Below, one piece after another: positions 28,260 through 36,872 of a stretch of DNA of 41,273 bases. This DNA comes from Deltaproteobacteria bacterium. GTDB taxonomy: Bacteria; Desulfobacterota; GWC2-55-46. The stretch's first letter is position 1; the number at the start of each line of letters is the position of its first letter. Below the pieces are notes generated by a model, which worked only from the letters and a program-made list of their open reading frames with translations, was not told the DNA's origin and did no database searches. The position numbers and the translations under genes were made by a program. The DNA lies in assembly GCA_016235365.1 (NCBI GenBank), contig JACRLF010000056.1, forward strand, positions 1 to 41,273, in the 5' to 3' direction.

Positions 28260-30943
28260 ACATGCATAGCGAGCGCGGGGCCCGCGGCTTGTTGCGGGGT
28301 CAAGCGAGCGAATCGGATACAGATACTTCCTTACATGTCGAAGCTCCCCCGCGGCTTGGGCATAGGGGGGGCTTCAACCTGGATATCGTGGCGAATCCGC
28401 TCCCTGCGGAGTTCACGGACGCGGCGCCGTCATCCTGCTACCACTGCGGCCTGAGCTCAAGGGAGTATCTCCACGGGACGTTCAACGGCGCGCGCCGCTC
28501 CTTCTGTTGCCAGGGGTGCCTGTCCGTATGCGGATATATATACGGCGCCGGGCTTGAGAGCTACTACGACAGGCGCGATAAGTCCAGGCCGGGCGCCCCT
28601 CCCCCGCTCCCCCCCCTGCCATCGGCGGCCCGCTCCTTTGAGGACGACTCAGTCTTCACAAGCGTGGGCAAGGACGTCAAAGAGGCCGCGCTCATCATCG
28701 ACGGCATACACTGCTCCGCGTGCGTCTGGCTGATAGAGAAGGTCGTAACCAGGACCCCGGGCGTCGTGGACGCCTCGGTGAACTTCTCCACGCACAGGAT
28801 GAAGGTGCGGTGGAGGAGCCCGGCCGCATCTCTTGACAATATCCTGTCAAGGGTCGTATCGCTCGGCTACGGCGTTGTCCCGTACGACGCCGAGGCCGTT
28901 GAGGCGCCGCTGGAGAGGAAGAAAAACGACGTCCTGGTGCGCCTCTCCGTCGCCGCGTTCGGGACCCTGGCCACGATGTTCATGGCCGAAGGGCTCTATG
29001 CGGGGTACTTCTGGGGCATAGAGACAGGGTACAGGAGTTTCCTTCAGTGGATGAGCCTGGTCATGGCGGCCCCTGTAGTCTTTTATTCCGGCGCGCCGTT
29101 CATGGCCTCGGCATGGGCTGGCTTGAGGCACAGGACCATGACCATGGACCTGCCCGTCGCGCTCGGGGCCCTTATAACGTTTTTCTACAGCGCATGGGCT
29201 ACCGTTGTGCACAGGGGCGACGTATACTTCGACTCCGCCTCGATGTTCATATTCCTGATCCTTGCCGGCAGGTACCTCGAGGCCGCGGCCAGGAAAAAGG
29301 CGGGGAGCGCCACGGCCCGGCTCGCGAGCCTTAAAACAGCCATGGCTACCGTCATAATCGGAGGCGTCAGGGCCTCGGTGCCCGTAAAAGCCGTGCGGCC
29401 CGGCGATATGGTCGAGGTCAAGCCAGGCGAGCAGGTCCCGCTCGACGGCGTGGTGATTGATGGGGAGTCCAGGGTCGACGAGTCCATACTTACCGGAGAG
29501 CCCATGCCTGTAAGAAAGGCCGCCGGGGACAGGGTCTGCGCCGCAACGACAAATGCCGACGGCGCCTTCACCTTCAAGGTCACGGAGACCGGCGGGGATA
29601 CGCGCCTCTCCAGGATAACAAGGCTTGTCGAGGAGGCGCAGATGAGCAAGGCGCCGATACAGAAAATAGCGGACGCGATAGCCGCGTACTTCGTCCCCTT
29701 CATACTCGCCGCCGCCGCCCTCACCTATATCTACTGGTCATCGCACGAACCGTCTCACGCCGTAATATACGCCGTAGCCGTCCTCATAATAACCTGCCCG
29801 TGCGCCCTGGCGCTGGCCACCCCGGCGGCCATACTCGCCGGGTGCGGCGCGGCCGCCACGGAGGGGGTGCTGATCAAAAGCGGAGAGGCGCTGGAGAGGG
29901 TCTGCAAGGCCACGCACGTGGTGCTCGATAAGACCGGCACCCTTACCGAGGGCAGGATGTCGGTAACGGACGTGGTCCCGGCCCAGGGCCTGACGCAAGA
30001 CGCCGTGGTCGCAATCGCCGCCCCGGCGGAGCTGTCTTCCGAGCACCCGGTGGGAAAGGCCGTTGTCGCGGAGGCGGCAAGGAGGTCCATCAGGGCGGAC
30101 GGCAAGGTCGAGGGTTTCAGGGCATATCCGGGCAGGGGTGTGGAATGTCTTACAACGGGCCTTGCGCCGGAGGCGGCGGGGGTCGCAAAGGCGCTGAGGG
30201 CCGTCACACCCGTCAGGGCTTGCGTGAAGCTGCGCCTGCTGGCGGGCAACAGGAACTTCATGACGGACAAGGGCGTTACGGTGCCTCAATACCTTGTCGA
30301 GGCCGAAAAGAGGCTCAACGCCGAGGGCAAGACCGTGGTCTATGCGGCCAGACAGACAGGCCCGGAGACCGGTGAGTGCGCGATTGCCGGCATCATAGCC
30401 GTATCAGACCGGCTTAAGCCCGAGTCTTCGGCGCTCGTCAGGGAGCTCTACGGCATGGGGCTCAAGGTCACCATGCTCTCCGGGGACAGCCCGGCCGCCG
30501 CAGAGGCAATGGCAAGGCGCATAGGCCTCAAAGACGTCCGGGCCGGGGTGCTGCCGGAGGACAAGGAGAAGGTTATAATGTCCCTCCAGAAAAACGGGGA
30601 GGTAGTGGTCATGGTCGGGGACGGGATAAACGACGGCCCTGCCCTCGCCAGGGCGGATATAGGCATGGCAATAGGCTCCGGCACGGACCTGGCCATCGGT
30701 TCGTCGGATATAATACTGCTCAACGGAAACCCGATGATGGTGGCAAGGGCGCTGGAGATATCGAAAAAGACCATGAGGACAGTCCGGCAGAACCTCTGGA
30801 CATCGTTCGCATACAACATGGTATTCACCCCGCTCGCGGCCCTCGGCTATGTGGTGCCGGTGATGGCGGCAGTGGCCATGCCGCTCAGTTCGCTTGCGGT
30901 CATAGGAAATTCAGTAAGGGCGGGCAGGGTAAGGCGTGCCTGA
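28256..30943 (+). CDS. ccoI: cbb3 maturation copper-translocating P-type ATPase CcoI with repeat-encoded N-terminus
   Basis: CSACVWLIEKV metal-binding domain, TCPCALALATP, DKTGTLTEG, GDGINDGPAL. Confidence 0.96.
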   Translation: MNMHSERGARGLLRGQASESDTDTSLHVEAPPRLGHRGGFNLDIVANPLPAEFTDAAPSSCYHCGLSSREYLHGTFNGARRSFCCQGCLSVCGYIYGAGLESYYDRRDKSRPGAPPPLPPLPSAARSFEDDSVFTSVGKDVKEAALIIDGIHCSACVWLIEKVVTRTPGVVDASVNFSTHRMKVRWRSPAASLDNILSRVVSLGYGVVPYDAEAVEAPLERKKNDVLVRLSVAAFGTLATMFMAEGLYAGYFWGIETGYRSFLQWMSLVMAAPVVFYSGAPFMASAWAGLRHRTMTMDLPVALGALITFFYSAWATVVHRGDVYFDSASMFIFLILAGRYLEAAARKKAGSATARLASLKTAMATVIIGGVRASVPVKAVRPGDMVEVKPGEQVPLDGVVIDGESRVDESILTGEPMPVRKAAGDRVCAATTNADGAFTFKVTETGGDTRLSRITRLVEEAQMSKAPIQKIADAIAAYFVPFILAAAALTYIYWSSHEPSHAVIYAVAVLIITCPCALALATPAAILAGCGAAATEGVLIKSGEALERVCKATHVVLDKTGTLTEGRMSVTDVVPAQGLTQDAVVAIAAPAELSSEHPVGKAVVAEAARRSIRADGKVEGFRAYPGRGVECLTTGLAPEAAGVAKALRAVTPVRACVKLRLLAGNRNFMTDKGVTVPQYLVEAEKRLNAEGKTVVYAARQTGPETGECAIAGIIAVSDRLKPESSALVRELYGMGLKVTMLSGDSPAAAEAMARRIGLKDVRAGVLPEDKEKVIMSLQKNGEVVVMVGDGINDGPALARADIGMAIGSGTDLAIGSSDIILLNGNPMMVARALEISKKTMRTVRQNLWTSFAYNMVFTPLAALGYVVPVMAAVAMPLSSLAVIGNSVRAGRVRRA
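28257..28376 (+). repeat. Family-1 palindromic repeat in frame in ccoI (120 bp, second hairpin diverged)
   Basis: Encodes [40 protein letters not shown]. Confidence 0.93.
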
Positions 30944-30983
30944 GGGCCCTGCGTACCCAGCCTCAAGGATAGGAGGATACGTT

Positions 30984-31154
30984 ATGGAGATGCTCTATAT
31001 CATGATACCGGCGGTCATATACCTGGGCCTGGTCGGGCTCGTCTTCCTCATATGGTCGATCAAGACCGGACAGTTCGAGGACCTGGAGGGGCCGAAGTAC
31101 AGGATATTTTTCGAGGACGACGATGCGCCCCGCCGCGATGCCGACAGGCAGTGA
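30984..31154 (+). CDS. ccoS: cbb3-type oxidase assembly protein CcoS
   Basis: MEMLYIMIPAVIYLGLVGLVFLIWSIKTGQFEDLEGPKYRIFFEDD; aggagga RBS. ORF track start 30936 is too early. Confidence 0.93.
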   Translation: MEMLYIMIPAVIYLGLVGLVFLIWSIKTGQFEDLEGPKYRIFFEDDDAPRRDADRQ

Positions 31155-31196
31155 GCCCCGCCTCAACGGGCATATCATCTCAATCCGGGGGTTTTT

Positions 31197-31862
31197 ATGA
31201 ACGATTACCTGCTCATATTCTTCATGGGACTTTTAGGGGTGCTCCACTGCGCCGGGATGTGCGGGGGGCTTATTATGGCGTGCGGGTTGAGGCTCGGCGG
31301 CGGGTTTTCCTTCTCGCTCCCGTATAACCTCGGGCGCATAATCTCGTACTCCGTCCTCGGGCTTATAATGGGCCTTCTCGGAAAATCCCTTATCGCGGCC
31401 GGGCTGTTCGGCAGGTTCCAGTCCGTCCTGCCCGTTATCGCGGGCGCGTTCATGGTACTCATCGGCCTCGACCTTCTCGGCGTCATACCAAAGCGCCTAA
31501 AGTCGTTGACCGCCGGGCTGTTCCCCAGGGCCTTATCCGGCCTTCTCATAAGCGAGCAGTTGAAGAAGGAGCGGCCCTCGGCCTTTGTCCTTGGCTCGCT
31601 CAACGGCCTCATCCCGTGCGGGTTCCTGTACGCCGCCGGGGTGAAGGCGGCCTCGACCGCTGACCCCGTCAAGGGGATGCTCGTCATGGCGGCCCTCGGG
31701 GCCGGGACCTTCATGCCGATGCTCTTTATCGGCTCGCTCTCCGAGATAATGCTCAAGTTCAGGTCCAATCTTTTATCCACGGCTTCATCGGTGCTGATAA
31801 TAGCCCTCGGGTTCAAATCGATCTTTTACGGCGCCGCCGGACATATCCATATGCATATGTGA
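31197..31862 (+). CDS. sulfite exporter TauE/SafE family protein (cbb3-locus associated)
   Basis: GLLGVLHCAGMCGGLIMACGLRLGGG; SLNGLIPCGFLYAAGVKAAST. Confidence 0.92.
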   Translation: MNDYLLIFFMGLLGVLHCAGMCGGLIMACGLRLGGGFSFSLPYNLGRIISYSVLGLIMGLLGKSLIAAGLFGRFQSVLPVIAGAFMVLIGLDLLGVIPKRLKSLTAGLFPRALSGLLISEQLKKERPSAFVLGSLNGLIPCGFLYAAGVKAASTADPVKGMLVMAALGAGTFMPMLFIGSLSEIMLKFRSNLLSTASSVLIIALGFKSIFYGAAGHIHMHM

Positions 31863-31866
31863 CGCC

Positions 31867-31903
31867 GTTGAAGCTCCTATAGGCCTAAGCCGCGAGGAAT
31901 CTT
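31867..31903 (-). repeat. Degenerate family-1 fragment
   Basis: ttgaagctcctataggcctaagccgcgaggaatcttc resembles the 3' hairpin half of the element. Confidence 0.4.
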
Positions 31904-32101
31904 CTGCCTGACCTGAGCGATATTTATCTGTTCATCATAATCTCTTTGTGTTATATTACAAGGATAAGTTGGCGCCATCCGGTCGGTGTCCGCAGTGTCA
32001 TGGGTGATCCCTTCCTTTTAAACCTCACTCCACACAACCTCTAATTATCCAGTCTAGACCGGCTCAATGAACTTGGGTAGGCCGATTAAGGAGCTATTAC
32101 C

Positions 32102-33496
32102 ATGTCTTTTGAACAACTCGGCCTTCAGGCCGAACTGCTTGGCGCCGTAGCCGCCGAGGGTTACACATCCCCCACCCCCATACAGTCCAGGGCGATCCCT
32201 GTGATACTTGAGGGGCGCGACGTCCTGGGGGGCGCGCAGACCGGCACAGGTAAGACCGCCGCCTTCGCGTTGCCGATACTTCAGTTGCTGAACATGCATA
32301 GCGAGCGCCCAGCCCGCAGCTTGCTGCGGGGGCAAGCGAGCGAATCGGATATAGATACTTCCTTACATGTCGAAGATTCCCGCGGAAAAGCCGCGGGGAG
32401 CTTCAACAAGGGCGAAAGGGGGCGTCTGCCCCGCGCCCTTATCCTTACCCCTACGCGCGAATTGGCCGCGCAGGTTGAGGAGAGCGTGCGTACCTATGGC
32501 AGAAAACTGCCGTTGCGCTCGACGGTGATTTACGGCGGAGTAGGCATAAACCCGCAGATCGAAGCCCTGCGCCGCGGCGTGGATATCCTCGTCGCAACGC
32601 CGGGCCGCCTGCTTGACCATGCCGGGCAAGGCACGTTGAATCTTTCCAAGGTGGAGATACTGGTGCTGGATGAGGCCGACCGCATGCTGGACATGGGCTT
32701 TATCCACGACATCCGCAGGATATTAAAGCTCCTTCCCCATAAACGCCAGAACCTGCTCTTCTCCGCGACCTATTCAAACGAGATCAAAAGCCTGGCCGAC
32801 GGCCTATTGCATGAGCCCGAGCTTATCGAGGTCGCGCGGAGGAATACGGCGGCTGAGACGGTTACACATGTGGTGCATCCTGTCGGGCACAGCCGTAAGC
32901 GCGAACTGCTCTCTCACCTTATAAAGGGCGGGGATTGGAAGCGGGTGCTGGTTTTCACCCGCACCAAACACGGGGCGAACCGGCTGGCGAATCAGCTCAT
33001 GAGCGACGGCGTCAGCGCCACGGCCATCCACGGCAACAAGAGCCAGGCGGCCCGCACGCGCGCCCTTGCGGAATTCAAGAGCGGAGCGGTGCGAACCCTG
33101 GTCGCCACCGACATCGCCGCCCGCGGCCTGGACATCGACAGCCTCCCCCACGTGGTCAACTACGAACTGCCCAACATCCCCGAGGACTACGTGCATCGCA
33201 TCGGCCGCACGGGCCGGGCCGGGGCGAACGGGATGGCGTTGTCCCTGGTCTGTCTGGAAGAGCAGGAGCTTCTGACCAATATCCAAAAGGTGCTCCAGCA
33301 TAAGATACAAGTCGAGAAAGTACCCGGCTTCGAGCAGGAGAACGCGTCCGCCTCAAGGCAGGCGCCTTCATTCAGGCAGCCGGGAGCAAGGCAGGATACC
33401 CGCGGCGGGAAGGAAGGCTTCGGCAGGCGCCCCTCAAGCCACCGGGACGAACGTAAAAGCAGCGGGGATGGCCGCAACTTTAAAAGACGCGGATAA
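32102..33496 (+). CDS. rhlE: DEAD-box ATP-dependent RNA helicase RhlE-like, with in-frame family-1 insertion
   Basis: [40 protein letters not shown]-[insert][26 protein letters not shown]...[13 protein letters not shown]. Confidence 0.95.
   Translation: MSFEQLGLQAELLGAVAAEGYTSPTPIQSRAIPVILEGRDVLGGAQTGTGKTAAFALPILQLLNMHSERPARSLLRGQASESDIDTSLHVEDSRGKAAGSFNKGERGRLPRALILTPTRELAAQVEESVRTYGRKLPLRSTVIYGGVGINPQIEALRRGVDILVATPGRLLDHAGQGTLNLSKVEILVLDEADRMLDMGFIHDIRRILKLLPHKRQNLLFSATYSNEIKSLADGLLHEPELIEVARRNTAAETVTHVVHPVGHSRKRELLSHLIKGGDWKRVLVFTRTKHGANRLANQLMSDGVSATAIHGNKSQAARTRALAEFKSGAVRTLVATDIAARGLDIDSLPHVVNYELPNIPEDYVHRIGRTGRAGANGMALSLVCLEEQELLTNIQKVLQHKIQVEKVPGFEQENASASRQAPSFRQPGARQDTRGGKEGFGRRPSSHRDERKSSGDGRNFKRRG
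32289..32405 (+). repeat. Family-1 palindromic repeat in frame inside rhlE (117 bp)
   Basis: tgaacatgcatagcgagcgcccagcccgcagcttgctgcgggggcaagcgagcgaatcggatatagatacttccttacatgtcgaagattcccgcggaaaagccgcggggagcttca. Confidence 0.95.
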
Positions 33497-33566
33497 GATC
33501 CGGCGGACGGCCGATACGGACAACCCATTGACAGGCCAATAGCCCGGTTTCAGCCCGGACTCTTAA

Positions 33567-33607
33567 AATACAAAGCCTCAAGGCATATCGCCTTGAGGCT
33601 TTGTATT
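33567..33607 (+). terminator. 18-bp perfect stem-loop downstream of rhlE
   Basis: aatacaaagcctcaaggc-atatc-gccttgaggctttgtatt; A/T-flanked, could act in both directions. Confidence 0.7.
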
Positions 33608-33675
33608 ATCAGGCCGTGAAGGTTGAAATTTTCCCCAACCTGCTAACAGGTTGTTGAAAAACCCTCGCGTCCGTT

Positions 33676-33820
33676 CAGGCTGTTGAAAAAGCTCCCGACC
33701 CACGCCACTTGGCGTGGGTGCCCCGAAGGCGTCGAGGAGCGAGGAATGAGGCGTATTTTGTCCATACGCCGTAGCAGAGCGACGATGGCAACGCAGTAGA
33801 TGGACTTTTTCAACAGCCTG
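33676..33820. mobile_element. Family-2 MITE-like element with 16-bp perfect terminal inverted repeats
   Basis: caggctgttgaaaaag (33676-33691) ... ctttttcaacagcctg (33805-33820); internal 54 bp identical to 8404-8457. Confidence 0.88.
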
Positions 33821-34927
33821 CTAAAGCTCAAGGGCCCCGGCCTTCAAGCCTATCGCCTCCGCGACCCTTGCGTGGGTTACGGCCCCCCTGTGAGTGTTTA
33901 CGCCCCGTTTGATGGCCGGGGTCGAGGCAACGGCCTCTTTGAGGCCGAGGTTGGCTATGGTGAGTATGTAGGGGAGAGTGGCGTTGGTGAGGGCGAACGT
34001 GGAGGTCCTCGGGACAGCCCCAGGCATGTTCGTAACGCCGTAGTGCATGACCCCGTCGACCTCGTAAGTCGGTTCCGAGTGCGTGGTCGGCCTTATCGTC
34101 TCGACGCACCCGCCCTGGTCTACAGAGACGTCGACTATCACGGCCCCCTTTTTCATGAGGGAGAGCATCTCGCGGGTGATAATCCTCGGGGTGCGCGCCC
34201 CGGGGATATGAACCGCCCCTATCAGGAGGTCGCACCTTTTGAGGGCTGATTCGATGTTGTACTCGTTCGATATGAGGGTCTTGACCCTCGGGCCGAATAT
34301 GTCGTCTATGTACCTGAACCGCTCCACCCGCGTATCGAGCATCAGGACGTCCGCGCCGAGGCCCGCGGCGATCCTGGCGGCGTTCACGCCGACGACGCCG
34401 GCGCCGGCTATGGCGATATTGCCCCGTTCAACCCCGGGCACCCCGCTCAGGAGCACCCCCCTTCCCCCCTGCGGCTTCAGTAGGCAATGGGCGCCGACCT
34501 GGACGGCGAGCCTTCCGGCTACCTCGCTCATGGGGGAGAGTATCGGCAGGGCCCCATCGTCGAGCTCGACGGTCTCGTACCCTATGGCCGTCACGTCCCT
34601 CTTCAACAGCTCTTGCGCAAGACTTGCGTCCGCGGCGAGATGGAGGAACGTGAAGAGGATGGAGCCCTTCTTGAGTAAACCGTATTCCCGCGGCCTCGGC
34701 TCCTTCGCCTTCACTATCAGGTCTGCATTGCCGTAGACCTCCTCAGGGCCGTCCGCTATCTCCGCGCCCGCCTGCCTGTAATCGGCGTCGTCTATCGAGC
34801 TTCCGGCCCCGGCGCCTCTTTCCACCAGTACCCTGTGGCCCGATCCCGCAAGGGCCATGACCCCGGAAGGGATCATCCCGACCCTGTATTCGTTGTCTTT
34901 TATCTCCCTCGGTACGCCTACTATCAT
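33821..34927 (-). CDS. ald: alanine dehydrogenase
   Basis: MIVGVPREIKDNEYRVGMIPSGVMAL, HRVLVERGAGAGSSIDDADY, KPQGGRGVLLSGVPGVERGNIAIAGAGVVGVNAARIA. The ORF extension to 35215 is antisense to acuC. Confidence 0.96.
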   Translation of the reverse strand: MIVGVPREIKDNEYRVGMIPSGVMALAGSGHRVLVERGAGAGSSIDDADYRQAGAEIADGPEEVYGNADLIVKAKEPRPREYGLLKKGSILFTFLHLAADASLAQELLKRDVTAIGYETVELDDGALPILSPMSEVAGRLAVQVGAHCLLKPQGGRGVLLSGVPGVERGNIAIAGAGVVGVNAARIAAGLGADVLMLDTRVERFRYIDDIFGPRVKTLISNEYNIESALKRCDLLIGAVHIPGARTPRIITREMLSLMKKGAVIVDVSVDQGGCVETIRPTTHSEPTYEVDGVMHYGVTNMPGAVPRTSTFALTNATLPYILTIANLGLKEAVASTPAIKRGVNTHRGAVTHARVAEAIGLKAGALEL

Positions 34928-36075
34928 CCCTTTTTTACCTGCCGCTCTTTTTGACGGTTTTTGACTAACGGCAGGACCTCTTCCTTGAGGTATTTGATGT
35001 CGTTGGCGAGGCACGACGCGTCCTCGTCCCTCAACGGTATCGGCTTGAAAGGAGGGTCCTTCAGGAAGCTCGACCTGTATATGTCGCCGTTTTTGAGTAT
35101 GAACTCCTTCGGTATGGTGCCGGGGGGCTTTACCCTGTTCATTATGGCCCAGGCAAGGGTCCACGCGCGCGATACGTTGCTCATGTCGTAGCCCCCTCCT
35201 CCGAGCGCCACCCACGGAAGCCCGAAGGAGCGGAAACGCTTGACCATCGTCTCAAAGCCGTTGGTGGTGAGGCTCAGGTGCGTTATGGGGTCTGTCTCGA
35301 AGGAGTCCACGCCGAGCTGCGTGACAAGTATATCGGGCTTGAAGGCCTCGATGAAAGGCGGCACTATCTCGTCAAAGCCGTTTACGAAGACCTCGTCCCC
35401 GGTCCCCGGCGGGAACGGGAGGTTTACGGAGAACCCCGTGCCCTCCTTTATCCCGATGTCCGTCACAAAGCCGGTCCCCGGGAAAATCCACTGCCCGGAC
35501 TCGTGGAGCGATATGGTCAGCACCGCGTCCGTGTCGTAGAACGCGTACTCGACCCCGTCGCCGTGGTGCGCGTCTATGTCGACGTAGGCCACCCTCTTGC
35601 CCTGGGCCGCAAGATGCTTTACCGCCAGCACCGCGTCGTTTATGTAGCAGAACCCCGAGGCCCTGCCCGGCATGGCGTGGTGGAGCCCCCCTGCGATGTT
35701 GAAGGCGATATCGGCCTCCGAGCCGGCCACGAGCTCCGCGGCCTGAATGGAAGCCCCGGCGCAGTATGTGGACCATTCGTACATGCCGTTGAAGACCGGG
35801 TTGTCGCCGAACCCGATGCCGTAGGCGGTGCCGTTGACGGGTATTATCCCGGTGTTGGCTTCCTTCAGCACCCTCAGGTACTCCGGGGTGTGGAACATCT
35901 GCAGCTCTTTGGGCTGAGCCTGCCTGGCCTCCACTATCCTCGACCCCGGCAGGTCCGTAAGCTTCAAGGCCTCCATAAGCTCATAAGTCAGCCTGAGCCT
36001 CACGGGCCTCATCGGGTGAGCGCCCCCGTAGTAATACGCCCCGAATTTTTCAGAATATAAGAAGGCGGTCTTCAT
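34924..36075 (-). CDS. acuC: histone deacetylase-like / acetoin utilization AcuC family protein
   Basis: GGLHHAMPGRASGFCYINDAVLAVKHL, VAYVDIDAHHGDGVEYAFYDTD, GGGGYDMSNVSRAWTLAWA; 4-bp ATGA overlap with ald. Confidence 0.93.
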   Translation of the reverse strand: MKTAFLYSEKFGAYYYGGAHPMRPVRLRLTYELMEALKLTDLPGSRIVEARQAQPKELQMFHTPEYLRVLKEANTGIIPVNGTAYGIGFGDNPVFNGMYEWSTYCAGASIQAAELVAGSEADIAFNIAGGLHHAMPGRASGFCYINDAVLAVKHLAAQGKRVAYVDIDAHHGDGVEYAFYDTDAVLTISLHESGQWIFPGTGFVTDIGIKEGTGFSVNLPFPPGTGDEVFVNGFDEIVPPFIEAFKPDILVTQLGVDSFETDPITHLSLTTNGFETMVKRFRSFGLPWVALGGGGYDMSNVSRAWTLAWAIMNRVKPPGTIPKEFILKNGDIYRSSFLKDPPFKPIPLRDEDASCLANDIKYLKEEVLPLVKNRQKERQVKKG

Positions 36076-36100
36076 CTGTGCCTCATCTCTTGATATCCAT

Positions 36101-36784
36101 TCACTTCTTCGTCTTCCTGTCGGCCTGGCGCGCAGGGTTCCGCAGGAGCGTCTTTCTGGGGCGAAGCCCCACGGAGTGATCCTTTGGCTCAGAGACCTTT
36201 TTCATGAGATGTAGCCTGCCCTGTTCCTTAAGCCTCCGGTATATCCTCACCCACGCGCATTCGTTCTCCGTGTCTACCTCGCACATGCCGTCGGCGACGC
36301 CCCCGCAAGGGCCGTTGAGAAGCCCCTTCGGGCACTCGGTGTGCGGGCAGATGGCCGCCGTCTCGGTTAGCACGCACTCCCCGCAGAGGGCGCAGCCCTC
36401 GAAGAAGCGTCCGTACCTCTCGACCGTGGCGAGGAATATGGAATCGAGCGCCGGTATCACGGGCCTGTCCTCCTCCACCACGTCGGCCACGGTCCTCACC
36501 CCGGCCCCGCAGGCGAGCACCAGTACCGCGTCCGCGTCCCTGAAACCCTCGACGTTCCTGTACTCCTTCAGCACGAGCTGGCGGTAGCAGGTCTCCTCCA
36601 CTATCGAGCCGCCGGCAACCTCGACCCCGTTCTCCCTCAAGGCCTTCTCCATGGCCTTGAGCTCCTTGTCCCCGCCGGTCTGGCACTGCTCGGCGCACGA
36701 CCCGCAGCCGAAGAGGTAGACGCGCTCTTTCCCCTTAAGGGCCTCGAGTATCCCCTTGATGTCCTTTGGCTTTGTGATTATCAT
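36101..36784 (-). CDS. metV: methylenetetrahydrofolate reductase C-terminal domain protein (MetV-like)
   Basis: VYLFGCGSCAEQCQTGGDKEL; CALCGECVLTETAAICPHTECPKGLLNGPCGGVADGMCEVD. Confidence 0.88.
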   Translation of the reverse strand: MIITKPKDIKGILEALKGKERVYLFGCGSCAEQCQTGGDKELKAMEKALRENGVEVAGGSIVEETCYRQLVLKEYRNVEGFRDADAVLVLACGAGVRTVADVVEEDRPVIPALDSIFLATVERYGRFFEGCALCGECVLTETAAICPHTECPKGLLNGPCGGVADGMCEVDTENECAWVRIYRRLKEQGRLHLMKKVSEPKDHSVGLRPRKTLLRNPARQADRKTKK

Positions 36785-36872
36785 AGGTAAGAGCGCCGCT
36801 TTATACTTGCTTAAGGGCCTGCGCCCTTATTGTTAAGCGCGGCATGATGCCGCGCGCGCCCATGAATAGGCC

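Noticed and set aside
35278-36060. 260-aa plus-strand ORF opposite acuC, and similar long antisense ORFs (for example 23159-23956, 24481-25215, 26259-26990)
   Set aside because: All lie opposite well-identified genes and look like mirror open frames without protein motifs.
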